This document shows, piece after piece, positions 15,869-26,700 of a stretch of 64,000 nucleotides of DNA (positions are counted from its first letter, which is position 1; each line of letters begins with the position of its first letter). The notes under the pieces are model-generated. The model had not been told where the DNA came from. It worked only from the letters and a program-made list of their open reading frames with translations, and made no database searches. The DNA lies in assembly GCA_002344795.1 (NCBI GenBank), contig DDUM01000054.1:62001-126000 (forward strand). The letters are read 5' to 3'. This stretch comes from Flammeovirgaceae bacterium UBA2338. Its GTDB lineage: Bacteria > Bacteroidota > Bacteroidia > Cytophagales > Cyclobacteriaceae. The position numbers were made by a program, and so were the translations under genes.

Positions 15869-17545
15869 ATGACTTTTAAATCTGACCTCGAAATAGCTCA
15901 GGCTTCACAACTAAAGCCAATTGTTGAAATCGCTAAAAAACTCGGCATCAAGGAAGAGTACCTTGAACTCTATGGCAAGTATAAAGCTAAGTTACCTCTG
16001 GCTTTGACTGACGAAAAGAAAATCTCAAAGGCGAAGTTGGTGTTGGTAACTGCGATGACGCCTACACCAGCAGGTGAAGGGAAGACTACCACCTCTATCG
16101 GTTTGTGTGAAGGTCTGAATAAGCTCGGCAAAAAAACTACTGTTGTGATACGAGAGCCTTCACTGGGGCCTGTATTTGGAATGAAAGGTGGGGCGGCTGG
16201 CGGAGGATATTCCCAGGTGGTTCCTATGGAAGACATCAACCTCCATTTTACAGGTGACTTTGCGGCCATTGAGAAGGCAAATAATCTTTTGGCGGCCCTT
16301 ATTGATAATGATATTCAAAAGCCAGATGGAGGAATGGGGATAGATCCCCGCACCGTGGAGTGGAAAAGAGTAATGGATATGAATGACAGGGCCCTTAGAA
16401 ATATTGTAACTGGGTTGGGAGGAAAGAGTGGGGGAATGATCAGAGAAACCGGATTTAACATTACGGCTGCTTCCGAAATTATGGCCATACTATGTCTGGC
16501 TAAAAATCTAAATGATTTAAAAGAAAAAATAGGAAACATCTATATCGGAGATACTTATGAAAAGAAAGCCGTGTTTGCGAAAGACATCAAGGCGCAAGGG
16601 GCTGTCGCTTTACTTTTGAAGGAAGCCATAAAGCCGAATCTTGTCCAGACGCTGGAAGGAAATCCTGCCATTATTCATGGAGGACCTTTTGCCAACATAG
16701 CGCAAGGTGCCAACTCTATTATTGCAACCAGAATGGGAATGAGCCTTTCTGATTTTGTGGTAACCGAAGCTGGTTTTGGATCGGATTTAGGGGCTGAAAA
16801 ATTTATTGATATTGTATCGGGTTATGGAGGGTTTTCTCCGCATGCGGTCGTATTGGTTGCCACCATTAGGGCACTGAAGTATCATGGTGGTGTGGAACGA
16901 GAAAAGTTGACTGAATCTAATCTGGAGGCAGTGAAAGCAGGTTTTGCCAATCTGGAAAAGCACATTGAAAACACAAAGATTTTTGGCTTGCCTGCAGTTA
17001 TATCATTGAATAAATTTATTACCGACTCAGAGGAGGAGATCAACTGGGTGATGGAGAAATGTAAAACGTTAGGTGTGCAAATTGCGCTGGCAGAAGGATG
17101 GGAGAAGGGGGGAGAAGGAATGATGGAATTGGCGGAGAAGGTTGCGCATGCTGCAGAAGTATTTGATGGCAAATGTTGGCCAGTTTACCACTGGCAGGAT
17201 AGTATACAGGAAAAAATAGAGGCGGTGGCTATTAAAATTTATGGAGCTAAAAATGTTGAATTTCTGCCAAAAGCCAGACAGAACCTGAATAAAATTGAAA
17301 GACTGGGACTAAGTGATAAACCGGTTTGCATTGCAAAAACCCAAAACTCCTTCTCTGATGACGCAAAGAAAAGGGGCAGGCCAAAAGATTTTACCATAAC
17401 TGTGCGTGAGATAGAGATTGCAGCGGGTGCAGGATTTGTTATCCCAATAACGGGTGATATGCTGAGAATGCCGGGGCTTCCCTATGTGCCAGCCTCCATG
17501 GGTATGGATATTGATAACGATGGCAAAATTTCAGGGCTCTCCTGA
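15869..17545 (+). CDS. fhs: Formate--tetrahydrofolate ligase
   Basis: Converts formate, ATP and tetrahydrofolate into 10-formyl-THF, feeding one-carbon units into purine and other syntheses. The 558-residue protein is a full-length family member with the P-loop-like TPTPAGEGKTTT at about 64-75, GMKGGAAGGGYSQV, the LTGDFAAI-type segment (FTGDFAAIEKANNLL) and the C-terminal MPGLPYVPA. It is the first gene of a formate cluster: fdhD starts 13 bases after its stop, followed by the two dehydrogenase subunits. The gene thus ties formate assimilation to formate oxidation. Confidence 0.96.
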   Translation: MTFKSDLEIAQASQLKPIVEIAKKLGIKEEYLELYGKYKAKLPLALTDEKKISKAKLVLVTAMTPTPAGEGKTTTSIGLCEGLNKLGKKTTVVIREPSLGPVFGMKGGAAGGGYSQVVPMEDINLHFTGDFAAIEKANNLLAALIDNDIQKPDGGMGIDPRTVEWKRVMDMNDRALRNIVTGLGGKSGGMIRETGFNITAASEIMAILCLAKNLNDLKEKIGNIYIGDTYEKKAVFAKDIKAQGAVALLLKEAIKPNLVQTLEGNPAIIHGGPFANIAQGANSIIATRMGMSLSDFVVTEAGFGSDLGAEKFIDIVSGYGGFSPHAVVLVATIRALKYHGGVEREKLTESNLEAVKAGFANLEKHIENTKIFGLPAVISLNKFITDSEEEINWVMEKCKTLGVQIALAEGWEKGGEGMMELAEKVAHAAEVFDGKCWPVYHWQDSIQEKIEAVAIKIYGAKNVEFLPKARQNLNKIERLGLSDKPVCIAKTQNSFSDDAKKRGRPKDFTITVREIEIAAGAGFVIPITGDMLRMPGLPYVPASMGMDIDNDGKISGLS

Positions 17546-17558
17546 TGTAGGATAAACT

Positions 17559-18407
17559 ATGAGCTTGTCTGTAAAACCAATTGAGATAACGAAAGTTAGT
17601 GAAGGCGGAAGCAAAGTAATACCAGACTTGATGGCGGTAGAAGAACCGCTTGAGATCAGAATTGGTTATGGCGCTTTGGGTGAAAGACAACAGAAAAGTT
17701 TATCAGTAACCATGCGTACGCCAGGCCATGATTATGAATTGGCTATTGGGTTTCTATTTACAGAAGGGATAATTGACGCCTATGATCAGGTAGAACTTAT
17801 TAAGTATTGCGAAGATGCAGGCAGACAGGAGGAGAGAGAAAACGTAGTTAGGATTGAACTTAAGCCAGGAGTAAATTTTGATTTAAGTAAGCTACAGCGT
17901 AATTTTTATACTTCCTCCAGTTGTGGGGTATGTGGTAAGTCATCTATTGAAGCAGTTCATGTAACCTGCACACAAATTCAGGATAACATTAATATAGAAA
18001 GAAAGGTTATCCACGGATTGTCAGATAAATTAAGAGATGCCCAACAAATTTTTGAACATACGGGTGGCCTTCATGCGGTAGGACTATTTGATTTGAGTGG
18101 TAAACTATTGCTTACCCGCGAGGATGTGGGCAGGCACAATGCCATGGATAAAATCGTAGGGGCATGTTTGTTTAAAAATGTAATTCCATTATCCAAAACC
18201 ATTCTGTTAGTTAGCGGTCGTGCGAGTTTTGAATTAGTTCAAAAAGGATTACGTGCAGGGGTTCCAATCATGGCTGCAGTTGGGGCTCCTTCCAGCTTGG
18301 CAGTTACTTTAGCGAAGGATTTAGGGATGACCTTATTGGGTTTTGTCCGAGGGGGCAGTTTTAATATATACTGCGGAGCGCAACGGATAGACTCAAAAAG
18401 ACTGTAG
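17559..18407 (+). CDS. fdhD: Formate dehydrogenase accessory sulfurtransferase FdhD
   Basis: Transfers sulfur from a cysteine desulfurase to the molybdenum cofactor of formate dehydrogenase, which the dehydrogenase needs for activity. The 282-residue protein has the conserved CxxC as CGVCGK (C122, C125) on a flexible loop. It also has TPGHDYELAIGFLFTEGII near the N-terminus, the EDVGRHNAMDKIVG cofactor-binding block, and VSGRASFELVQK. It sits between fhs and the dehydrogenase genes, consistent with maturing that enzyme. Confidence 0.95.
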   Translation: MSLSVKPIEITKVSEGGSKVIPDLMAVEEPLEIRIGYGALGERQQKSLSVTMRTPGHDYELAIGFLFTEGIIDAYDQVELIKYCEDAGRQEERENVVRIELKPGVNFDLSKLQRNFYTSSSCGVCGKSSIEAVHVTCTQIQDNINIERKVIHGLSDKLRDAQQIFEHTGGLHAVGLFDLSGKLLLTREDVGRHNAMDKIVGACLFKNVIPLSKTILLVSGRASFELVQKGLRAGVPIMAAVGAPSSLAVTLAKDLGMTLLGFVRGGSFNIYCGAQRIDSKRL

Positions 18408-18591
18408 CAGGGTTTATAGGCACTATTTTTAAAGTTTATTTTCATCGTCCATCGTGCTCATTAGCCTCTCACATCATTAAATGTTCTGGTAACAACAATG
18501 GTGGGCAGTTTTAATTTTCTTTGATTAAATTAGGCTTACTTAAACATTGAATGTGGAGCTGGGTATTGAGTGAAAATGAATTAAAGAAACC

Positions 18592-20244
18592 ATGTCTGAT
18601 AATCTGTCAAAATTAGCCGCTCGAAAAGGCCTTGAGAATCCCCTTTTTGAAAAATTGGTTACGATTTCTAAGGAGAAGCGAACCCCAAACCCGGAGGAAA
18701 TGAGAGCCCTGGCCAAAGAATTTTTGGTGGGCAATGCCAATGTTCACGGCACTGTGAGTTTCTATGATTTTCTGAAAGCGGAAAACCAATCTAAAAAGGT
18801 ATTTGTCTGCAATGGTAGCGCATGTTTGGTGGCTGGCACTCAGGATGACTTGAAAAAGAAGTTGGGTGCTCATTTTAAAGAGGAAGAAATTGGGCACATG
18901 TGCTGCCTTGGCAGGTGCCATGAAAATAGTGCCTACCATTATGAAGGGAAAAATTATTCAGGTAAGAGTGGATTAGCAATTGATGAAGTAATAAAAGGAA
19001 AGGGTGAAAACGGAGACATGTATCATGTGCAGTCCAATTTGAAAGACCCAATTCTGACCAACCCTTATCCGGAAGAAAAATCTTTTTTTGATTTTGTTAG
19101 AACTTGCCTGACAAGAGACAGGGATGAATTGCTCACAGAAATAAAAAAATCAAATGTGCGCGGTAGAGGCGGTGCGGGTTTTCCTATGGGCCTTAAATTG
19201 GAGTCGTGTAAGAATGTGCCAGGCGATCAAAAGTTTGTCGTGTGCAATGCGGATGAAGGTGATCCGGGAGCTTATTCTGATCGTTACTTGTTGGAAAAAC
19301 AGCCTCATCTTCTGTTGTTCGGAATGTTGATGGCCGGGTACATTATCGGATCCAACAAGGGAGTGATTTATATAAGAGGAGAATACCCTGAGTCGATCAC
19401 CGCAATTGATGAAGAAATTGAAAAGTGGGAGAAGAATGGACTCCTGGGGGAGAATATCAACGGAAGTGGAGTTGATTTTAGGTTTAAAATAATTGAAGGA
19501 GCAGGAGCATATATCTGTGGTGAAGAAACTGCCTTGTTGTCGTCTATTGAGGGGCAACGCCCCGAAGTAAGAGTAAGACCACCTTATCCAACTCAAGAAG
19601 GGTTGTTCAACCTACCTACAGTGGTAAACAATGTGGAAACAAGCGCTACGCTTTATTATATCCTGAAGCATGGGGGTGAACAATACGCATCATTGGGTAC
19701 TGGAAAATCCACAGGCTCAAAGCTGGTGTGTCTCGATAGTTTCTTTAATAATCCGGGCATGTATGAAATTGAGATGGGAACACCGTTTTCGGTTGTTGTT
19801 AATGATTTTGGAAAGGGATTTAAAGAAAAAGTAAAAGCCATTCAGGTGGGAGGCCCGCTGGGAGGAATCGTTCCTGCAGAGAAGATCGATGATCTGACAC
19901 TTGATTTTGAATCATTCGCCAGTAATGGATTTTTACTGGGGCATGCCGGTGTGGTGAGCATTCCTGAAGACTTTCCAATGATTGAGTATTTGGCACATCT
20001 TTTTGAATTTACAGCAGTGGAGTCGTGTGGTAAATGCTATCCATGCAGCATTGGTTCTGTTCGTGGAATGGAATTGATTAAAAAATCACAGAAGGAAGAT
20101 TTTAAAATTGATCGTCAATTAATGGATGATTTGTTAGAGACATTGGAGATAGGGTCGCTATGTGCACTGGGTGGTGGCTTGCCACTGGGAATAAAGAATG
20201 CATTGAAGTATTTTGATAAAGAATTGAAAGCCTATTTTGCTTAA
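18592..20244 (+). CDS. NAD-dependent formate dehydrogenase beta/gamma subunit (NuoE-NuoF fusion)
   Basis: Diaphorase subunit that reduces NAD with electrons from the formate-oxidising subunit. It is a 550-residue fusion. A NuoE-like thioredoxin-fold domain (about 1-140) has 2Fe-2S ligands C73, C78, C105 and C109. A NuoF-like domain (about 160-550) has the FMN/NAD motif GRGGAGFPMGLK, NADEGDPGAYSDR and ICGEETALL, and the N3-type 4Fe-4S motif SCGKCYPC with a later Cys in SLCALGG. In the usual FdsGBA enzymes the NuoE part is a separate FdsG; here it is joined, as in HoxF. It is 21 bases upstream of the alpha subunit. A 184-base gap after fdhD may hold its own promoter. Confidence 0.88.
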   Translation: MSDNLSKLAARKGLENPLFEKLVTISKEKRTPNPEEMRALAKEFLVGNANVHGTVSFYDFLKAENQSKKVFVCNGSACLVAGTQDDLKKKLGAHFKEEEIGHMCCLGRCHENSAYHYEGKNYSGKSGLAIDEVIKGKGENGDMYHVQSNLKDPILTNPYPEEKSFFDFVRTCLTRDRDELLTEIKKSNVRGRGGAGFPMGLKLESCKNVPGDQKFVVCNADEGDPGAYSDRYLLEKQPHLLLFGMLMAGYIIGSNKGVIYIRGEYPESITAIDEEIEKWEKNGLLGENINGSGVDFRFKIIEGAGAYICGEETALLSSIEGQRPEVRVRPPYPTQEGLFNLPTVVNNVETSATLYYILKHGGEQYASLGTGKSTGSKLVCLDSFFNNPGMYEIEMGTPFSVVVNDFGKGFKEKVKAIQVGGPLGGIVPAEKIDDLTLDFESFASNGFLLGHAGVVSIPEDFPMIEYLAHLFEFTAVESCGKCYPCSIGSVRGMELIKKSQKEDFKIDRQLMDDLLETLEIGSLCALGGGLPLGIKNALKYFDKELKAYFA

Positions 20245-20265
20245 ATGGGGTAAACAAAGAAGGTT

Positions 20266-23034
20266 ATGAGTGAACAAAAAAACATTGCATATATCAACAA
20301 TCAACCTTTTGAATTTGAAAAGGGTGAAATGATCTTAAAGTTCGTGAGAAGGGTAGAGGAGTCCATCAACGTACCTACACTATGTGATGCGCCCAATCTT
20401 AAGCCATTTGGTACGTGCCGGGTTTGTAGTGTAGACGTAGCCCTTGAAAAAAATGGCAAAGCAAAAACGATGGCTTCCTGTCACACTCCCGTAATGGCAA
20501 ATTCTTACATCTACACGGATAGTGAAAGAATTACCCGGCTGAGAAGGAATATTCTTGAACTGGTGCTTACTGACTACCCTTTGGATCGCTTGTATGAGAA
20601 TAAGTCAGGGAAAAATGAGTTGCAAAGTGTAGCTAATCAGTTGCGCATCACACCAGATGATATTCGGTACCCTTTGGGAAAAAATCATTTGGACAAAAAA
20701 CCTGACAACTCACATGCCTATATGCGTGCGGATTTGTCCACTTGCATTAATTGCTATCGGTGCATAAGGGCTTGTGATGAGGTACAAGGTGAGATGGTAT
20801 TAACAATGTCAGGACGTGGGTTTGATAACACCGTCACCATGGGTATGAATGAAGGATTCAAGGACTCTGATTGTGTGAGTTGTGGTGCCTGTGCTCAGGC
20901 ATGCCCAACTTCTGCGATCACGGATATATTTAACTCTAAACAGACCGTACCGGATAAAGTAACCCGAACTGTTTGTACTTACTGTGGAGTGGGTTGCAAC
21001 CTGGATGTAGCTACTGTAAAGGGAGAAATAAAATCCATTCTTGCTCCCTATGATGCAGAGGTAAATCAAGGGCACACTTGTTTAAAAGGACGATATGCCT
21101 TTCAGTTTTATAATCACGAAGATCGCTTGCGGAGCCCATTGATTAAACGCAACGGAGAATTTGAAAAGGCAACCTGGGATGAAGCTTACGATTTTATTGT
21201 AAACAAATTTACTGAAATTAAATCCAGCAATGGTTCTGATGCTATTGCCGGTATTTCCTGTGCCAGAGCAACCAACGAGGAAAATTATCTCATGCAGAAA
21301 TTTATTCGTGCGGTGGTAGGAACCAACAACATTGATGGGTGCGCTCGTGTGTGCCACTCACCTACTGCTTTGGGTATGCAACGCACTTTTGGAACCGGTG
21401 CGGCCACCAACTCCATTAAGGACATAGCATTCACTGATTGTATCATGGTGATTGGAGCAAATCCCACCGATGCTCACCCAGTCACTGGCGCCAAGATCAA
21501 ACAAAAGGCCATGAAGGGTACTCCTCTGATTGTTATTGATCCACGCAAAATTGAATTAGCGCGTTTTGCTACTTACCATCTACAACTTCGACCAGGAACC
21601 AATGTGGCTTTGCTCAATATGATGATGCATTATATTGTGAAAGAAGGTTTGGTGGATAAGGATTTCATTCAAAAAAGAACGGAAGGATTCGAAGTATTTA
21701 AAGAAAGTATCCTGAAGCTGAATATGGATGAATTGGAATCCATTACCGGTGTAGATAAGAATTTGGTAAGAGAAGCTGCAATGGCTTATGCCAAAGCAAA
21801 GAATGCCATGTCATTCCACGGGTTGGGAGTGACTGAACATTTCCAGGGAACCTTTACCGTTACACTCATAGCAGACCTTGCAATGATCACCGGAAACATA
21901 GGTAGGCCGGGTGTTGGTGTCAATCCTTTGCGTGGGCAAAACAATGTGCAGGGCATGGCAGACATGGGTGTGCAGCCCCATCAGGGTGCAGGATACCTGG
22001 CAGTGGACGATCCTAAGAATCATAGTTTATTCCAGGATTTTTACGGTGTGGATTTGCCTTTGCACGAAGGTTATAAAATTCCGGAAATGTTTGATGCGGC
22101 CATTGAGGGCAAGCTGAAAGGGCTGTGGATTATCGGGGAGGATGTAGTGCAAACAGATCCGAATACCAATCATGTGAAGAAGGCACTTTCCAATCTGGAT
22201 ATTCTCATAGTAAGTGAACTCTTTATGACGGAGACAGCTAAGATGGCCGATGTAATACTTCCTGCAGCCTCATTTCTGGAGAAAAGCGGAACATTTACCA
22301 ATGGAGAAAGAAGAATCCAAAGAGTAAATGCGGTGGTAGATCCATTACCAGGTACTAGAGTGGATGGTCAAATTATCGTTGATATCATGAATAGGATGGG
22401 TTATAAACAACCTGACTATCATCCACGAACCGCATTGGAAGAAATTTCACAAATCGTTCCTTTCTTTAAAGGAGTTAAATGGGATGAACTGGGTGACAAT
22501 GGAAAACAATGGCCTGTGCTGGAAGATGGAAAGGGAACAGAGATTATGCATAAGGATGTGTTTAAGATTGGAAAGGGTCAAATTATATTCCACCATTTTG
22601 AAGAATCCTCTGAAATTTTAGAGAACAGTGAATCGTTTCCATTTATTCTTACCACCAATCGTGAATTGGAACACTACAACTGTGGCGCGATGACACGTAG
22701 AACACCCAATGTGGAGATTCTTACGGAAGATATGTTGCTCATCAATAAACATGATGCTGAAGATAAGGGAATAAAAGATGGTGATATTGTATGCGTGAGC
22801 TCTGCAAGAGGTAAGGTGGATTTGAAAGCAAAAGTGACGAACGAAGTGAAACCAGGTGTACTTAGCACTACGTTTCACTTTCCGGAGGTACTAGTAAATA
22901 TTCTCACGTCTGGTGTATCTGATTCTGAAGCCATGTGTCCCGAGTACAAGGTGGTGGCTGTAGATGTACGAAAAGCCCGCAAAGCAGGAATGAGAAAATT
23001 GGGTGAAGTTGAAGAGCGCAAAGTGCATGTTTGA
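20266..23034 (+). CDS. Formate dehydrogenase alpha subunit (molybdopterin, Cys-type)
   Basis: Oxidises formate to CO2 at a bis-MGD Mo/W centre. Across 922 residues it has an N-terminal 2Fe-2S ferredoxin domain (C40, C51, C54, C72) and a NuoG-type linker. Two 4Fe-4S clusters follow (C160/163/166/170 and C203/206/209/213), then the cluster at the head of the molybdopterin domain (C237/240/244/272). The metal ligand is Cys363 in RVCHSP, where selenoenzymes have Sec; the codon is TGC, so no recoding is needed. The motif GLGVTEHFQGT follows, and the C-terminal molydopterin dinucleotide-binding domain spans about 790-910. It forms an FdsA-like complex with the preceding gene product. Confidence 0.93.
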   Translation: MSEQKNIAYINNQPFEFEKGEMILKFVRRVEESINVPTLCDAPNLKPFGTCRVCSVDVALEKNGKAKTMASCHTPVMANSYIYTDSERITRLRRNILELVLTDYPLDRLYENKSGKNELQSVANQLRITPDDIRYPLGKNHLDKKPDNSHAYMRADLSTCINCYRCIRACDEVQGEMVLTMSGRGFDNTVTMGMNEGFKDSDCVSCGACAQACPTSAITDIFNSKQTVPDKVTRTVCTYCGVGCNLDVATVKGEIKSILAPYDAEVNQGHTCLKGRYAFQFYNHEDRLRSPLIKRNGEFEKATWDEAYDFIVNKFTEIKSSNGSDAIAGISCARATNEENYLMQKFIRAVVGTNNIDGCARVCHSPTALGMQRTFGTGAATNSIKDIAFTDCIMVIGANPTDAHPVTGAKIKQKAMKGTPLIVIDPRKIELARFATYHLQLRPGTNVALLNMMMHYIVKEGLVDKDFIQKRTEGFEVFKESILKLNMDELESITGVDKNLVREAAMAYAKAKNAMSFHGLGVTEHFQGTFTVTLIADLAMITGNIGRPGVGVNPLRGQNNVQGMADMGVQPHQGAGYLAVDDPKNHSLFQDFYGVDLPLHEGYKIPEMFDAAIEGKLKGLWIIGEDVVQTDPNTNHVKKALSNLDILIVSELFMTETAKMADVILPAASFLEKSGTFTNGERRIQRVNAVVDPLPGTRVDGQIIVDIMNRMGYKQPDYHPRTALEEISQIVPFFKGVKWDELGDNGKQWPVLEDGKGTEIMHKDVFKIGKGQIIFHHFEESSEILENSESFPFILTTNRELEHYNCGAMTRRTPNVEILTEDMLLINKHDAEDKGIKDGDIVCVSSARGKVDLKAKVTNEVKPGVLSTTFHFPEVLVNILTSGVSDSEAMCPEYKVVAVDVRKARKAGMRKLGEVEERKVHV

Positions 23035-23104
23035 TACAAGTCACCAATTAGGGTTGATGTGAAGTTGCCGTACAGAGCTATTTCAAATTTAATACCTAAA
23101 TCGT

Positions 23105-23112
23105 TATCTTTG
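23105..23112 (+). promoter_or_regulatory. Bacteroidota -7 element of toxin-antitoxin-like pair
   Basis: TATCTTTG, an exact TANNTTTG match, ends 17 bases before the ATG at 23130. It indicates a promoter separate from the formate dehydrogenase genes. Confidence 0.55.
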
Positions 23113-23129
23113 TTATTCAAATTAGCAAG

Positions 23130-23363
23130 ATGAGTGCAATTGAATTGAAAAAGAACCTTCATAAAATTGTTGATCGCATTGAGGATGAAAGGTTGCTTAG
23201 AACTATATGCAGCTTTCTGGAAGTAAGAGAGAAGTCGACTGATGGACAGATGTGGGATTCCCTGACTGAAAGTCAGAAAAGGGAAGTTCTTGAGGCATAT
23301 GCAGAATCAGAAAATGATTCAAACCTAATTGAAGACAAGGATGTTTGGGAAGGCCTAAAATGA
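23130..23363 (+). CDS. Putative antitoxin of a type II RelE/ParE pair
   Basis: Acidic 77-residue protein without a recognised DNA-binding fold. A helical N-terminus (LKKNLHKIVDRIEDERLLRTI) is followed by an acidic tail (ESQKREVLEAYAESENDS). Its stop overlaps the start of the next gene by ATGA, the usual arrangement in which the antitoxin comes first. The acidic, amphipathic tail is what would be expected to wrap a RelE/ParE toxin. The role comes from position; it resembles short uncharacterised addiction-module proteins. Confidence 0.65.
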   Translation: MSAIELKKNLHKIVDRIEDERLLRTICSFLEVREKSTDGQMWDSLTESQKREVLEAYAESENDSNLIEDKDVWEGLK

Positions 23364-23650
23364 AACTAGTCTGGACTGAGAAAGCCAAAGCAAGAATGGC
23401 CGAAATCTTAGATCACATTGAACTAGAATTCGGTATCGCCTCCCGACAATCATTTAGAGAAAAGGCAAAAGACTTTACCAGGTTGCTAATCGAGTTTCCC
23501 GAAATTGGAACCTTGGAAATCAAAGACAAGAATTTGAGGGGTTTTCAACTGACTAAGCAAACAAGAATATTTTATCGTATAAAGAAAGATCAAATCGTTA
23601 TTTTAACTTTTTTCGATTCAAGGCAAGACCCAAAGAAAAGGCCATTGTAG
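23360..23650 (+). CDS. RelE/ParE-family toxin
   Basis: Basic 96-residue protein starting MKLVWTEKAK at 23360. The start is fixed by ATGA overlap with the antitoxin gene; the in-frame GTG-type start at 23345 would lie inside it. The ParE/RelE fold is indicated by WTEKAKARMAEILDHIELEFG, the segment LIEFPEIGTLEIKDKNLRGF, TRIFYRIKKDQIVILTFFDSRQDP and a basic C-terminus. Such proteins cut ribosome-bound mRNA (RelE) or poison gyrase (ParE); the sequence does not decide which. Confidence 0.8.
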   Translation: MKLVWTEKAKARMAEILDHIELEFGIASRQSFREKAKDFTRLLIEFPEIGTLEIKDKNLRGFQLTKQTRIFYRIKKDQIVILTFFDSRQDPKKRPL

Positions 23651-23753
23651 AGGTTTTTGTATTATTTTTTGGTTGGATCTGTGATACCAGCAGTGTATAT
23701 ACTGTAAGGTTTATAATTCAATTTCTATTAATTTCAATTCTAATCTTTTAGGC

Positions 23754-26700
23754 ATGGTTGTACATCCTCGCATAATATTCTTTTTTACTATTCTCGTAAT
23801 GGTAACCTTCGTTCCGGTTGCGGCTCAGCAGTTTGATGCTGAGAATTTCTCGAATCTAAAAATTCGCAATGTTGGGCCTGCCAATATGAGTGGGCGAATT
23901 ACTGCTATTGATGTAGTGCAGTCCAATACTAAAATTATTTATCTGGGAGCAGCCTCTGGTGGTGTGTGGAAATCTGAAAATGGGGGAAGCGCCTGGGAAA
24001 GTATTTTTGACGAGAATCCCACTCAAAATATTGGTGCTATAGCGGTGCAACAAAATAATCCAAGCGTGGTATGGGTGGGTACCGGAGAAGGTAATCCACG
24101 CAACTCTATGAACCTTGGATTGGGGTTGTTCAAAAGTTTAGATGCGGGAACAACATGGGAAAACGTGGGATTGGAGAATTCTAAAGCCATTCATCGTATT
24201 CTTATCGATCCTCACAATCCCAATACTGTTTATGTGGGTGTGATGGGCGATCCATTTACTCCTGATAACAATAGGGGTGTTTATAAAACGATAGATGGAG
24301 GAAAAACTTGGAACAAGATTTTGTTCACCAACAGCCAATCTGGTGTAGGGGATATGGTGATGGATCCATTTAATCCCAATAAGATATTTGCTGCCATGTA
24401 TGAGCATCATCGTACGCCCTACAGCTTTACTTCAGGGGGACCGGGTTCTGGTTTGTACCTCACTCATGACGGGGGCGAGACCTGGAAGAAATTAGGAGCT
24501 GAAAATGGATTGCCAAAAGGGGAAATGGGTCGGACGGGTATTGCCATTGCCAGGAGCAATCCAAATAGAGTATATGCCAAAGTGGAGGCTACCAAAAATG
24601 CTTTGTACAGAAGTGAAGATGGAGGACTTAGCTGGAAAATGATTAACGACAATCCACGGTTTACCAACAACCGACCTTTTTATTTTCAGGACATAGCGGT
24701 AGATCCGTTTGATGAGAATAGACTGTATAATATTTATCAGCCACTTTCAGTAAGTGAAGATGGAGGTAAAAGTTTTGATCCGGAGCCGATGATCCCTGCA
24801 GATGAAACAAAAGGGATACATGCAGACTTCCACGCTTTTTGGGTTGACCCCAACGATCCGACATTTTTTATTATTGGAGGTGATGGTGGTATTGGCATCA
24901 CGCACGACAAAGGCAAGAGCTGGTATTTCCCTGAGAGTATACCAGTAGGGCAGTTTTATCACATCAATGTGGATAACGATATGCCCTACAATGTATACGG
25001 AGGACTTCAAGACAATGGAAACTGGTCTGGTCCGGGGTATGTGTGGAAACGTGGAGGGATAAGAACTTTGTATTGGCAGTATTTGGTAGGAGGTGATGGC
25101 TTTTACATTTCCCCTGATGCTGAAAATTCGAGATTTGGTTATGGCACATCACAAAACGGAAATCTCTACCGCTATGATAAACTAACCGGTTATTACCAAA
25201 GTATAATGCCTCCGGAGCCAGACCTTAAAACCAGGTTGCGGTTTAATTGGAATGCAGGATTTGCTCAAGACCTTACCAATAGTGCTACAGCATACTACGG
25301 AAGTCAATTCCTTCACAAGACAACAAACAAAGGAGCTACGTGGGAAATCATATCCCCTGACCTCACAACAAATAACCCTGAACACCAAAAGCAGGATTAT
25401 GGTGGATTGACCATTGATGCATCAGGAGCAGAAATTTATAATTCTATTTTGAGCATAGCGCCCAGTAAATTGGATAATAAAATCATTTGGGTAGGAACGG
25501 ATGATGGCAATGTGCAATTGACACAAAACGGAGGACAGACGTGGAGTAACCTTACAGCAAATATTAAAGGATTACCAAAGGAGAGTTGGATTGCGCAGAT
25601 ACAAGCATCCAGGTTTAATAAGGGCGAAGCATGGGTGGTAGCCAATAATTATAGAAAGGGGGATTTTAGTCCGTACCTGTACAGAACAAAGGACTTTGGA
25701 AAAACATGGCAACGTGTAGTTGATGGCACTAAAGTAAAGGGTTATGCACTTTCCTTAATGCAGGATACAGAAGAACCCAAACTTGTCTTTTTGGGCACTG
25801 AGAATGGATTGTGGATCAGCATAGATGAAGGGAAAAACTGGGAACAATTTCGAAATGGATTCCCTTCGGTATCCACTATGGATATGACCATTCAGGAACG
25901 TGAGTCCGCATTGATTGTGGGAACGTTTGGTCGCTCTATTTGGATTTTGGACGATCTAAACACTTTGAGGAAAGTAGCCGGGTCAGGAATTACAAAAGAC
26001 CTTACCGTTTTTCCCGTCAATGAAACGGTTCAGGTAAAGGGACTTTTTATTAATCCACCCGGTAATATCTGGACAGGATTTCACACCACTTTTGAAGGAG
26101 AAAACAGACCTTTTGGAAGGGTTGAAATTCCATTCTATGTGAGAAATGTTTCAGAGATGGATAGCGCAAATGTGAAGGGACTGATTTATGATGGGAATAA
26201 TAGATTGATTCAAACTATTTCGTCATCCCAACTTGATAAGGGGTTGAATTATATCACCTGGAAATTGGATGAAGACAAAGCCAGACTTCCAGGGGCTTAC
26301 ATGGGAGATGATCCAAAAGGGATTCCGGTAGTACCCGGCAGCTATAAGGTTGTGTTGAGTTATTTGGGCCAGAAAGATTCTACCGTGGTTAAGGTAATTC
26401 CTGATCCACGCTTTGATGATTTGACGGAAGTGGATGAATCCAATTATGAGATTTCGAAAAGATTGGATGTGGCTACAGCCAAATTGGCTAAGGAACTTGA
26501 GCGAATTAATGAAAGTGAAGGCATTGTTGATCAAATTCTTCAGCAAATAAAAGCTAATGCGACTGCAAGGGATGGCGAATTAGTGGAGGTTTCCGAAAAA
26601 ATAAAGAAAGGGCTAAATGACTTAATGGATATGGCCCGGGCCCCCCGACCTAAAAAACAGGTGGGTGCCTGGAGTTCATTTGAGGTAACACCACAATCAA

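Noticed and set aside
21330..21370. Selenocysteine in the formate dehydrogenase
   Set aside because: The metal-ligand codon is TGC (Cys363). There is no in-frame TGA and no SECIS-type need.
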